The translations under genes were made by a program, and so were the position numbers. Below are positions 27,002 to 35,493 of a stretch of DNA of 64,000 bases, piece after piece. The notes below the pieces were generated by a model. That model did not search any database. It worked only from the letters and a program-made list of their open reading frames with translations, and was not told the DNA's origin. Each line of letters starts with the position of its first letter. The stretch's first letter is position 1. This DNA comes from Sphingobacterium micropteri. Its GTDB lineage: Bacteria > Bacteroidota > Bacteroidia > Sphingobacteriales > Sphingobacteriaceae. Location: assembly GCF_014692515.1 (NCBI RefSeq), contig NZ_JACOIK010000004.1, forward strand, positions 310,001 to 374,000, written 5' to 3'.

Positions 27002-27721
27002 ATGGCGAAAAAGAAAAATAAAGTGATTGAAGAATCAGAAATTATTCCGGCAAAAAAAACACGTAAAATTGTAGCTGGCCCCATACGCGATAAAGAACGA
27101 ACCAAGCGTAGATTAATAGCGACCGTAGGCAAGGTATTGCAAAAGTATACGTATGCAGGGCTTACCATTACCAATATAGCGAAAGAGTCTGGTCTGAACC
27201 CTAAGCTTATCTATCTTTATTTTGGAAATTTAGATGGGCTGATAGAGGAATATATCCTAGAAAAGGATTTTTGGGCAGGAAAGCTTAAAACACAGATTAC
27301 CGAGCTTGTCGAAAGTTCAAAATCGCTTCGTGCAAAAGACGCTAATGATTTATTCCAGTTACAGTTTGATTCCTTCCTGAAAGACAAATCCATGCAGCGT
27401 ATTATCCACTGGGAAATGGGTGTAAAAAATAAGCTATTGCGAAAAATTGCAGACGAACGCGAAGAAGTTGGTAAGAATGCCCTTGACCTTATTTCCACCC
27501 AGTTTAAAAATACCGATGTAGATATTCAAGCTACACTGGCTATTATTCTTGGTGGAATTTACTATTTGACATTACATGCCAAAAATAATGGCAGTACAGT
27601 CGGTGGCATTGATATTAACGAAGACGAAGGCCGGGAACGCATCGAAAAGACTATGGAAAGATTGATTTTTCGGGATTTTGAAGATGCCGAAAAGAAAAAA
27701 ACACCCAAAGGAAAAAAATAA
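27002..27721 (+). CDS. TetR/AcrR family transcriptional regulator
   Basis: This 239-residue protein has a highly basic N-terminal tail (AKKKNKVIEESEIIPAKKTRK). A TetR helix-turn-helix follows at ~35-85 (RRLIATVGKVLQKYTYAGLTITNIAKESGLNPKLIYLYFGNLDGLIEEYI) and a helical ligand domain. The target is unknown. It ends 16 bp before the M3 peptidase, and a separate promoter box sits in that gap. The region upstream (26803-27001) is AT-rich with no clear site. Confidence 0.88.
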   Translation: MAKKKNKVIEESEIIPAKKTRKIVAGPIRDKERTKRRLIATVGKVLQKYTYAGLTITNIAKESGLNPKLIYLYFGNLDGLIEEYILEKDFWAGKLKTQITELVESSKSLRAKDANDLFQLQFDSFLKDKSMQRIIHWEMGVKNKLLRKIADEREEVGKNALDLISTQFKNTDVDIQATLAIILGGIYYLTLHAKNNGSTVGGIDINEDEGRERIEKTMERLIFRDFEDAEKKKTPKGKK

Positions 27722-27725
27722 CGCG

Positions 27726-27733
27726 TATTTTTG
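27726..27733 (+). promoter_or_regulatory. -7 box abutting the M3 peptidase start
   Basis: TATTTTTG ends 3 bp before the ATG at 27737. Initiation at the normal distance would place the transcript start at the start codon itself, giving a leaderless mRNA. Confidence 0.5.
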
Positions 27734-27736
27734 CGT

Positions 27737-29767
27737 ATGTCTATATTAAATCAAAACTTCAATACGGCGCATGATACTGCGCCATTTTCACAAATAAAAA
27801 ACGAAGATTATATTCCGGCATTTGACATCGCCATCGAAAAGACAAAGGCCGAAATCGATGCTATTATCCACAATTCCGATAAGCCGACTTTCGAAAACAC
27901 CATCGCGGCAATGGCCTATTCCGGTATGGAATTGGATCGCATATCCAACATATTTTTCAACCTGCACTCCGCAGAAACAAACGATGAACTTGACAAGATA
28001 GCCCAGGAAGTCGCTCCGAAGCTATCCAAACTCGCTAACGACATCACATTGAATCCGCAACTATTCGAGCGAGTAAAAGCAGTATATGATCAAAAAGATC
28101 AGCTTTCGTTAAATGCCGAGCAACATACTTTGTTACAAAAATCTTATCGTGATTTCGTTAGAAACGGCGCTTTGTTAGCGGAGGAGAAAAAGGAAATATT
28201 ACGTCAGATCGATGCAGAACTCTCTGTATTAAAGCTAAAATTTGGAGAAAATGTATTGGCGGAAACTAACGCGTATCAATTACACATAACCAATGAACAG
28301 GATTTGGTCGGTTTACCGGAAGGCGCAATAGAAGCTGCACGAGGATTAGCTGAAATACAAGAAAAAACGGGCTGGATATTTACACTGGATTATCCAAGTT
28401 ACATCCCCTTTATAACCTACGCAGACAACCGGACGCTTCGACGTGAAATTGCCATTGCTGCCGGACGTAAAGCGTTTCAAGATAACGAATACAACAACAC
28501 GGAGAATATCCTTAAAATAGTGCGCTTACGTTTCCAACGTGCCCAATTGCTGGGGTATGATACACACGCCCATTTTGTATTGGAAGAGCGCATGGCACAG
28601 CAACCCGAAAATGTAGAAGCTTTCTTAAATGATTTGCTACATAAAGCAAAACCAGCTGCCGAACAAGAGCTTCAGGAACTCCGTGCTTTTGCAAACAATA
28701 TGCATAGCATAGCACAACTTGAGAAATGGGATACAGCCTATTATAGCGAGAAGTTGAAACAGGAAAAATTTAGTTTAGATGATGAGTTATTAAAACCTTA
28801 TTTCCAGCTTGAAAAAGTAATGGATGGTGTTTTTACCATCGCCCAGAAACTTTATAACCTGCACTTTCATGAAGTGCAGCATATCGATAAATATCATGAA
28901 GAGGTTCGCACATTTGAAGTCACCGATCATAACCAACATTTAGTGGCTATATTTTATGCAGATTTCTTTCCGAGAAAAGGTAAACGTAACGGTGCTTGGA
29001 TGACATCTTTTAAACCACAATATCGTAAGGATGGTCAGCATGAGCGACCGCATATATCTATTGTATGCAATTTCACGCGTCCCACGGCTACGAAACCTTC
29101 TTTACTGACGTTCAACGAGGTTACGACGCTCTTCCACGAATTTGGCCACGCCCTACATGGGATGCTAGCCGATACCACCTACCCTACTTTATCCGGAACA
29201 TCGGTTTTTTGGGATTTTGTGGAGCTACCGAGCCAAATCATGGAAAACTGGTGTTACGAAAAAGAAGCGCTCGAACTTTTTGCTAAACATTATCAAACAG
29301 GTGAAACGATCCCCATGGAGCTCATTGATAAGATTAAGGCTTCGGCCTCGTTTATGGAAGGCATGGCCACTTTACGTCAACTTGGATTCGGATTATTAGA
29401 TATGGGCTGGCATGCGCAAGACCCGACACCTGTCGACAATATCAAGGCATTTGAAAGTAGCTGTTTTGCTTCTACACAACTGCTTCCCGATGTTACAGAA
29501 AATGCCATGAGTCCTTCGTTTTCACATATTTTTAATGGTGGATATTCTTCAGGTTATTACAGCTATAAATGGGCAGAGGTATTAGATGCTGATGCGTTTG
29601 CTTATTTTCAGGAAAAAGGGATTTTTAACGAGACGGTAGCCAACAAATTCAAAGAGAACATCCTTTCTAAAGGAGGGATCGAACATCCCATGACGCTTTA
29701 TAAGCGGTTCCGCGGAAAAGAACCTAGCGTAGACGCTTTATTGAAGCGGGCGGGGTTAATTAAATAA
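27737..29767 (+). CDS. M3 family metallopeptidase (peptidyl-dipeptidase Dcp / oligopeptidase A type)
   Basis: This 676-residue zinc oligopeptidase has the thimet motif HEFGHALHGM beginning at His467. It is preceded by FNEVTTLF and followed by ELPSQIMENWCYE, which carries the third ligand Glu. The C-terminal GGYSSGYYSYKWAEVLDADAF is the conserved substrate-binding tyrosine loop of Dcp-like enzymes. There is no signal peptide, so it is probably cytoplasmic. The ATG at 27737 is preferred over an in-frame TTG six bases upstream that lies in the promoter. Confidence 0.93.
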   Translation: MSILNQNFNTAHDTAPFSQIKNEDYIPAFDIAIEKTKAEIDAIIHNSDKPTFENTIAAMAYSGMELDRISNIFFNLHSAETNDELDKIAQEVAPKLSKLANDITLNPQLFERVKAVYDQKDQLSLNAEQHTLLQKSYRDFVRNGALLAEEKKEILRQIDAELSVLKLKFGENVLAETNAYQLHITNEQDLVGLPEGAIEAARGLAEIQEKTGWIFTLDYPSYIPFITYADNRTLRREIAIAAGRKAFQDNEYNNTENILKIVRLRFQRAQLLGYDTHAHFVLEERMAQQPENVEAFLNDLLHKAKPAAEQELQELRAFANNMHSIAQLEKWDTAYYSEKLKQEKFSLDDELLKPYFQLEKVMDGVFTIAQKLYNLHFHEVQHIDKYHEEVRTFEVTDHNQHLVAIFYADFFPRKGKRNGAWMTSFKPQYRKDGQHERPHISIVCNFTRPTATKPSLLTFNEVTTLFHEFGHALHGMLADTTYPTLSGTSVFWDFVELPSQIMENWCYEKEALELFAKHYQTGETIPMELIDKIKASASFMEGMATLRQLGFGLLDMGWHAQDPTPVDNIKAFESSCFASTQLLPDVTENAMSPSFSHIFNGGYSSGYYSYKWAEVLDADAFAYFQEKGIFNETVANKFKENILSKGGIEHPMTLYKRFRGKEPSVDALLKRAGLIK

Positions 29768-29800
29768 TCGGCACAAATCTGACCTAAAATTTTATATAAA

Positions 29801-29840
29801 AAAAAGCTCGATTCCCATTAAAATAGAATCGAGCTTTTTT
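29801..29840. terminator. Bidirectional terminator between M3 peptidase and symporter genes
   Basis: The stem AAAAAGCTCGATTC / GAATCGAGCTTTTT with a T tract on both strands lies between convergent genes. Confidence 0.9.
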
Positions 29841-29858
29841 TATTTCCCATATCACGCC

Positions 29859-31793
29859 TTACTTAGCGACATTGTTTTCGATCGCCTTTCCTCCATTCCG
29901 CTTCGGATACCATAACGACACCAAATATACAGTCAGTACTGCCAGCGGAAAAGAAATCAGCGCCGGATTTTCCAATTGATGCCATGCGCCCGCAGCATCT
30001 AACCCATATTTATCCCACATGGTGGGCGAAGTAAGAATGATCAATAAAGAGGAGACAATACCGACAATAATAGACGCGGCAATTCCTGTTTCGGAGGTTT
30101 TCTTCCAAAAAAGTAAAAACAAAATCGCCGGTAAATTGGCTGATGCTGCGATGGCAAATGCCCATCCCACCAAAAAAGAAACGTTTATTCCTTTGAATGC
30201 CATCCCCAACAGAATAGCAAAAATCCCAACGGCAAATGCCGCAATTTTTCCAACTTGAACTTTCGGGTGGTCGCTTAGGTTTTTCTTTAGATAGACATCA
30301 ATAAAATCGTGTGCGATCGCGCCGGAGGAGGCTACAATCAATCCGGCTACCGTACCTAATACAGTAGCAAAGGCCACCGCCGAGATAATGGAAAACAGCA
30401 CGGCACCAAATGCACGTGCCAATAGCGGTGCCGCCATATTACTGGATTCCACGTCCAAAACACCATTCACCGCCGAACCAAGTCCCATAAACAGTGTCAA
30501 GATATAAAAACCTCCGATAGCAGCTATCGCCAAGATAGTCGACTTCCGGGCATCACGAGGTGTTTTAACGGTATAATAACGTATCAGAATATGTGGTAAA
30601 GCGGCTGTGCCCAAAAACAACGCTAACATCAAGGATATGAAATCCAGTTTACTCCACAGGTTCGCATCACGACCAATTTTATATTTAAGTCCTGGAAGCA
30701 TAAAGGTTGCACCAGCTGTAGGCTCTTGATAATAAAGGGATACTTGATCCTCTCCATCCGAAAATTTGACTTGTAGAAACCGAACAATCTCACTTTCTTG
30801 CAATGCAGATAAGAACTCAAATGGACTGACTGATCCCGTTTTTTGCACTTCCTGCCCATTGACCACAATTTTGCTCATGTGCCCCACTTGATAAAAACGA
30901 CGGTTTTCTTTTGGTTCTCCGTTGTATAATATTTGTCCATTCCCCTGCTGTGTAACCGTCAGTGCCTCTTTCAACCGATGCCCATTCTGATCTTGGGTCC
31001 AATCAAACCACCGTTCGATTCCATCTTGCGAAAGCTTGACAAATGTTTTATCACCTACGGCCTGCTGGGTAACGACATCCCAACCGGATACGGTCGTCAC
31101 TTTTTCATTTTCCACTTGCGGGGTAAGTTCCATGAAGGTATAATGGCTACTACTGCCTTTGAAATCCGGTGTTAAGGTCAATCCGTTTTTGAGGATAAAG
31201 AATGTTAGCACCAATGATAGCACAATTAATAACCCTCCTTTTAAAAACTGCACATAGGTCGTGGAAGCCATCCCGGCACTAGCTACGATAACAATCACAA
31301 TAGCACCGACCAACAGCACGCCTGCCCAATGTGGCATACCAAGAAGAGGCATCACCAAATCGCCCGCTCCTACCATTTGAGGTATAAGATAAAATATAGA
31401 TACAATCAAGGTTCCGATGGATGCGGACAACGTTATTGCCCGCGAATTGAACTTGGCATTTAGCGCATCGGTAAAGGTGTATTTCCCCAAGCGTTTGAAT
31501 GGTTCGGCAATAAGAAATAAAGCGACAACCCAGCCCCCCAGAAAACCGATAGCATACAAAAAGCCATCAAAACCCGATATGGCAATCATCCCACATATCC
31601 CTAGAAAAGAGGCCGCCGATAAATAATCTCCGGCAAAAGCAATTCCGTTGACTCCCCAATGGATCTGCCCGCCAGCTGCATAATAAGAAGCGGACGAACG
31701 GGTCTTCCTTCCAAAATAAAAAGAAAGTCCTACAACCAACCCAACAAAAATAAAAAAGAACAACAGTGCTATGTACGAAATTTCATAAATCAT
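29859..31793 (-). CDS. Sodium:solute symporter, ActP-like, with a large extracytoplasmic insert
   Basis: This 644-residue SSS-family transporter has 13 predicted helices. Its N-terminal part FYFGRKTRSSASYYAAGGQIHWGVNGIAFAGDYLSAASFLG and the FLGTAALPHILIRYYT segment match the acetate/monocarboxylate ActP group (VC_2705-type). Between about residues 205 and 360 it has a ~150-residue soluble insert rich in Gln, Thr and Val (GWDVVTQQAVGDKTFVKL), absent from E. coli ActP. The upstream DUF485 gene overlaps its start by 4 bp, as is usual for ActP/YjcH pairs. The substrate is probably a small organic acid. Confidence 0.87.
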   Translation of the reverse strand: MIYEISYIALLFFFIFVGLVVGLSFYFGRKTRSSASYYAAGGQIHWGVNGIAFAGDYLSAASFLGICGMIAISGFDGFLYAIGFLGGWVVALFLIAEPFKRLGKYTFTDALNAKFNSRAITLSASIGTLIVSIFYLIPQMVGAGDLVMPLLGMPHWAGVLLVGAIVIVIVASAGMASTTYVQFLKGGLLIVLSLVLTFFILKNGLTLTPDFKGSSSHYTFMELTPQVENEKVTTVSGWDVVTQQAVGDKTFVKLSQDGIERWFDWTQDQNGHRLKEALTVTQQGNGQILYNGEPKENRRFYQVGHMSKIVVNGQEVQKTGSVSPFEFLSALQESEIVRFLQVKFSDGEDQVSLYYQEPTAGATFMLPGLKYKIGRDANLWSKLDFISLMLALFLGTAALPHILIRYYTVKTPRDARKSTILAIAAIGGFYILTLFMGLGSAVNGVLDVESSNMAAPLLARAFGAVLFSIISAVAFATVLGTVAGLIVASSGAIAHDFIDVYLKKNLSDHPKVQVGKIAAFAVGIFAILLGMAFKGINVSFLVGWAFAIAASANLPAILFLLFWKKTSETGIAASIIVGIVSSLLIILTSPTMWDKYGLDAAGAWHQLENPALISFPLAVLTVYLVSLWYPKRNGGKAIENNVAK

Positions 31794-32092
31794 ACAGTAC
31801 CTCCCTCTTTGGCCTCATCGGACTGTTCGATTTCTGCCTCATCTTCATATTTTGTACAATAATAATTGTATACGACACCCAGAATAACGGCAAAAATAAT
31901 AAGCCCAATCCCATATGCCAAAGCCAGATTAAGCCCTCCGAGCACCTGGAAGGCCAACAATTCGTATTGGAAAACACCAATCAATACAAAACCTGCATAG
32001 CAAATCAGATAAATAAAAAATAAGCGTATACCCAGAATGGATTTTCGCTTGGTCAGACTTTCTTTTTCTGTAGACGTGTTGTTAACGTGCAT
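31790..32092 (-). CDS. DUF485-type small membrane protein, symporter partner
   Basis: This 100-residue protein has two membrane helices (FFIYLICYAGFVLIGVF and LALAYGIGLIIFAVILGVVYNYYC) and an acidic tail. This is the DUF485 (YjcH) layout found beside acetate-type symporters. Its stop overlaps the symporter start (ATGA), so the two are translationally coupled. A role as accessory subunit is inferred from context. Confidence 0.85.
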   Translation of the reverse strand: MHVNNTSTEKESLTKRKSILGIRLFFIYLICYAGFVLIGVFQYELLAFQVLGGLNLALAYGIGLIIFAVILGVVYNYYCTKYEDEAEIEQSDEAKEGGTV

Positions 32093-32196
32093 AATAATAT
32101 TTGGAACGGTTTATAAATTGAAGTATAAACAAATGTAACCAAAAACAGGAAAAGTTTATATATTTTTTAAAATTAAAATCCGAGTCAGTACAGACC

Positions 32197-32934
32197 TTAA
32201 ATACTAGACTTTTCCGAAGGATAGTACGCGTTGACAAAATCGTCTAGGTATTCGGCACCAATAGGAAGAGGTGTATCATCATCCAGCAGATAAAACTGTT
32301 TCATCGCACGGGAAAATTTCATGACTTTGTGGATATTAACAACATAACTACGGTGCGCTTGGATAAATATATTGCATGGCAATATCGACAGTAATTCTCT
32401 GAGTGTGGTACGAGCTCTTATCTTACGCTTATCGGATAAGTAAAAACAGACATAATTTTTGTCACTTTTCACCAAACCTACCTCAGAAAAGATAATCTTT
32501 GCATCAAAACCTTCCTTAACGTCTTTCACAAAGATAAAATCACTTCCAGACACTTCGTATTGATTCGCTTTTTTTATCACCCGGTTTATAGCTTCCGCTA
32601 AGCGGGCATAGTCAACCGGTTTGGGAATACAATCATCTGCCTCTGCACTAAACGCATCCATAGCGCGTTCGCCATATGCAGTTACCAAAATGACTGCCGG
32701 ACGAGGATCGATCGTCCTAATTAAAGAAATACCGTCAAACCCTTCCATAACGATATCTGAAATCAATAGGTCTACGGGATTATTTCGCATATAATGAAGG
32801 GCGCGAATACTATCCGTTTCTGTACCTACCACGATCAAACGGCTATCCGTCTGTAAATAAGCATATAATACACGTAACATGACGGGATCGTCATCCAAAA
32901 GAAACACACGTAATCTAGCGCTAGGCTGATCCAT
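32197..32934 (-). CDS. LytTR-family response regulator
   Basis: This 245-residue regulator has a receiver domain (acidic DDD at ~14-16, phosphoacceptor Asp in LLISDIVMEGFDG, VTAYG, and Lys in CIPKPVDYARL). A LytTR DNA-binding domain follows (FSEVGLVKSDKNYVCFYLSD ... FIQAHRSYVVNIHKVM ... LPIGAEYLDDFVNAYY). It overlaps the kinase gene by 14 bp. The LytTR-type direct repeat at 35525-35554, before the peptide genes of the same locus, is its likely binding site. Confidence 0.92.
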   Translation of the reverse strand: MDQPSARLRVFLLDDDPVMLRVLYAYLQTDSRLIVVGTETDSIRALHYMRNNPVDLLISDIVMEGFDGISLIRTIDPRPAVILVTAYGERAMDAFSAEADDCIPKPVDYARLAEAINRVIKKANQYEVSGSDFIFVKDVKEGFDAKIIFSEVGLVKSDKNYVCFYLSDKRKIRARTTLRELLSILPCNIFIQAHRSYVVNIHKVMKFSRAMKQFYLLDDDTPLPIGAEYLDDFVNAYYPSEKSSI

Positions 32935-33979
32935 GTTCGCTTTTTTTAATGGTTAATTCTACAAAGAAATACCCTAAGCGCGCGCCGTAACGCAAGCTAT
33001 AACGTTGCTGTGCTAAAAGATCTAAACGCTCCTGGACACTAGATAATCCAATACCGCTACTACGTCTAAATCCACGCTTGTTTTCGAATTTGTTGATAGC
33101 AACAAAGGTGAACACATCGTCTTGACAATCTATTTTTATTTTAATGGAGCGTCCAGTATCGTTCACGGATGCATATTTTAAGACATTATCCATGAAACTC
33201 AAGAGTAAAACAGGAGGCACCTTATGTCCATCCACTGTTCCCTTTTTCACATATTCTACCACATCATTATTTCCATATTGGAGACGTAAGACATCGATTA
33301 AGCTTTCCACTTGATTAACTTCCTCCCGCAGGCTGATCATTGTCAGCCGAGCGTGCGTTTTCTCGTAACTATAACGCTGAACACTTCCCAATCTACCCAA
33401 TGATCTTGCGAATTCCCAATTCCCTTTCAACGCCAGTTGATTCGCAATCGAAGAAAGGACATTGTATTGAAAGTGTCCATCCAAAACAAAGCGTAATTGT
33501 TGCTCTTTGAGTTCACTATTTTCATTTTTTTGCTTTTTGAGGATCGCAATGGACCGGATTCCCCACAGGATTAACCTAAACAGAAAAACATGTACCAATA
33601 ATTTACAATATTCTACAATTAAGGTAGAAAAGAGATCGATCCATGTAAGTCTATACTCACTGTTGTAGAACACAATATCGTACAATGGGAACATCTTATA
33701 AATCATAAGGTACGTGATACTCACCAATGTGGGATAGAATAAAAGCAATAGCAAAAAACAGAATTTCCATGCACGTCGGACAGCACAGTAGCCTACTATA
33801 AACCACACGGTATAAAAAAGTGGAATGTAAAGCAAAAAGAAACTCGCAGCTGCCAAGTATATATTGCCTTCGAATTCGCTCGTTTGATTACGTGAAGCGG
33901 TTAGCCAATAATGGGCAACCCACCCTAAAAGATGGATAAGGACGTTGGTAGGAACTTTAAGTTCAGCAATTTTCTTCAT
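32921..33979 (-). CDS. LytS/YehU-type sensor histidine kinase, divergent
   Basis: This 352-residue protein has four membrane helices in the first ~140 residues and a short coiled linker (LKKQKNENSELKEQQL). Its His_kinase domain has the phosphoacceptor His in LDGHFQYNVLSSIA, where the family usually reads NPHFLFNSLN. The ATP-binding part is FMDNVLKYA (N-box) and SSGIGLSSVQERLDLL (G-box). There is no extracytoplasmic sensor domain, so the membrane helices probably sense the signal, as in peptide-responsive kinases such as AgrC or ComD. It starts 49 bp after the acyltransferase-like gene. Confidence 0.88.
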   Translation of the reverse strand: MKKIAELKVPTNVLIHLLGWVAHYWLTASRNQTSEFEGNIYLAAASFFLLYIPLFYTVWFIVGYCAVRRAWKFCFLLLLLFYPTLVSITYLMIYKMFPLYDIVFYNSEYRLTWIDLFSTLIVEYCKLLVHVFLFRLILWGIRSIAILKKQKNENSELKEQQLRFVLDGHFQYNVLSSIANQLALKGNWEFARSLGRLGSVQRYSYEKTHARLTMISLREEVNQVESLIDVLRLQYGNNDVVEYVKKGTVDGHKVPPVLLLSFMDNVLKYASVNDTGRSIKIKIDCQDDVFTFVAINKFENKRGFRRSSGIGLSSVQERLDLLAQQRYSLRYGARLGYFFVELTIKKSEHGSA

Positions 33980-34028
33980 CGCGGTTGAATAAGGTAGTGC
34001 TTCTCCCGCTAAAATTACTAAAAAAAAT

Positions 34029-35024
34029 TTAACTCTTCATCTGTCTTGTTAAACGTTTCCACTTACGCATACACAAAAAAGACAATTTACCAATCTCCTG
34101 ACAGGTGTACCGCGGACTGATCATCATATAATATCGAGTCCCGACACGACAAGGCCAGTATGACTGATTTCGTCTTCTTTTGTTGCTCCGTTCTCTCTTT
34201 CCTGGCATCGTATGGACATATAGCCATCCCTCCCACATCTCCGGCTTTACAGAAATAACTTCTTGTAAATGATCATATAATGTTCGAAATACACGCGTTG
34301 TATAATCTTCCAATTGCTCCTCCTTATTGGGAAAGATAGTAGGATAGCTTTTATAAAACGTATCATCTGCTTCATCCAAGGAAGAAAGAATAGGATAAAT
34401 GGGAATATTCCGTTTATGGGACAATACCGCTAAACCTTTACGTACGACAAGATTACAATGGAAAAAGGAAACTTCTTCATGATCCGACTCATCCTTGGTA
34501 GGCGCTGCACCATGATTACCATCCATATAAACAACAATATGATAGCCATCGCGCAACGCAACTAACATTTTAAGAAGGCAGTTACCTGCGTCGGCATCAA
34601 TCAACTGTAATCCCCCTACGTCTTCCATTTTCGCATGTTGTGCAAACAGATACTCACCCTGCTCAGCTAAGATCTCCCGAGACATGACCACCGCCACGTT
34701 TAATCCTTGCATATACATCACTCTGCTGAGCAAACGATACGAACCGGTGTGAAAGGTAGCCACAATACCCGGTCGATCTTTTATTTGTTGAATGCATGAT
34801 GTCAGACTGGTCAGAACTTCTTGTTTGACTGGCAACACGTCTGCTAATTGATCGTCCGAAGCACGGTATCTAGAAGTAACTAAACGACGATAAATATCAG
34901 GATAACTGACCGTATCTATCTGTGGACAGAATCTATACAGATTCGCGGCGAATAAAGCATAAAGCCAAGATGTGGCGACATCGCTGTCGCTTGCAGTACT
35001 TCTTTCCAAAAAATCCATGATCAT
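34029..35024 (-). CDS. LpxL/HtrB-like lysophospholipid acyltransferase-family protein, altered active site
   Basis: This 331-residue protein resembles the LpxL/HtrB (LABLAT) acyltransferase fold: GIVATFHTGSYRLLSRVMYMQG, then GGLQLIDADAG and HIVVYMDGNHGAAP. In LpxL the catalytic motif is HX4E/D; here it is His92-TGSY-Arg97, so the acidic partner is missing. No membrane anchor is evident at the N-terminus, and the C-terminus is basic (KRERSNKRRRN). It sits between a peptide gene and a two-component system, so it may modify, bind or help export the peptide. The call is moderate; the role is inference. Confidence 0.6.
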   Translation of the reverse strand: MIMDFLERSTASDSDVATSWLYALFAANLYRFCPQIDTVSYPDIYRRLVTSRYRASDDQLADVLPVKQEVLTSLTSCIQQIKDRPGIVATFHTGSYRLLSRVMYMQGLNVAVVMSREILAEQGEYLFAQHAKMEDVGGLQLIDADAGNCLLKMLVALRDGYHIVVYMDGNHGAAPTKDESDHEEVSFFHCNLVVRKGLAVLSHKRNIPIYPILSSLDEADDTFYKSYPTIFPNKEEQLEDYTTRVFRTLYDHLQEVISVKPEMWEGWLYVHTMPGKRERSNKRRRNQSYWPCRVGTRYYMMISPRYTCQEIGKLSFLCMRKWKRLTRQMKS

Positions 35025-35060
35025 AGAGATTCTTTAAAGATCCAAAATTTAATCATTAAA

Positions 35061-35098
35061 AGAAAGTCTGCCCTGAATTGGCCGAGAGCAGGCTTTCT
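35061..35098 (-). terminator. Terminator/attenuator between the peptide gene and the acyltransferase-like gene
   Basis: An 11-bp stem (AGAAAGCCTGC pairing with GCAGACTTTCT, one G-U pair) with a 16-nt loop is followed on the minus strand by TTTTAA. It lies 10 bp after the peptide stop codon. It would let the peptide be made in excess over the downstream acyltransferase and two-component genes. Confidence 0.75.
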
Positions 35099-35107
35099 AT
35101 TTCAAGT

Positions 35108-35251
35108 CTAGAACGTTCTAAAAAAACATTTAGGCTCTTTCCTGGATGAAGCTTCAAAATCCCAAAATGCGACCATAGTGGGCAAAGCCACTTGTGTACG
35201 ACGTCCTGTAAGCCCTTGTACTTTACGTAACCATACTTTTAAAATCTTCAT
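35108..35251 (-). CDS. Cationic 47-residue peptide, candidate signal or precursor peptide
   Basis: ATG at 35251 to TAG at 35110-35108. The N-terminal part MKILKVWLRKVQGLTGRRTQ is basic and amphipathic; the C-terminal part holds VALPTMVAFWDFEASSRK and a lone Cys in KCFF. Codon use looks real, and a terminator follows at once. Downstream on the same strand are an acyltransferase-like protein, a sensor kinase and a LytTR regulator, and upstream is a LytTR-type site. That is the classic layout of a peptide pheromone or bacteriocin-like precursor locus. No family is recognised and there is no classical double-glycine leader. Confidence 0.55.
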   Translation of the reverse strand: MKILKVWLRKVQGLTGRRTQVALPTMVAFWDFEASSRKEPKCFFRTF

Positions 35252-35275
35252 GTTTTTCAAATTAAATGTTAACTA

Positions 35276-35338
35276 TTAAGCTTTCATGCTAGGGTCAGTT
35301 CCTATGCCCATATCTCCGTCCGGATCAGAGTTCCATGA
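35276..35338 (-). other. Micro-ORF remnant, Asp/Gly-rich, upstream of the peptide gene
   Basis: In one frame the segment reads SWNSDPDGDMGIGTDPSMKA before TAA at 35278-35276. Its frame is open upstream but has no ATG for over 30 codons. An ATG at 35336 lies one base out of phase, so this may be a tiny peptide gene with a frameshift just after its start, or one using a non-ATG start. It ends 24 bp before the peptide start. The composition is far from random for this AT-rich gap. Confidence 0.35.
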
Positions 35339-35493
35339 AATATGGCAAAAAATTAAATAAATATTTTGAAGATAAAGATATCTAGGGATAATGAAGATGA
35401 CATTCGTGATGAAAGTATAAAAGAACGCGACAAAATAATATGTACCTTAAAAAAGGCTTTTAGTCACTAATTCTATACTACTTGTCCTAACCG

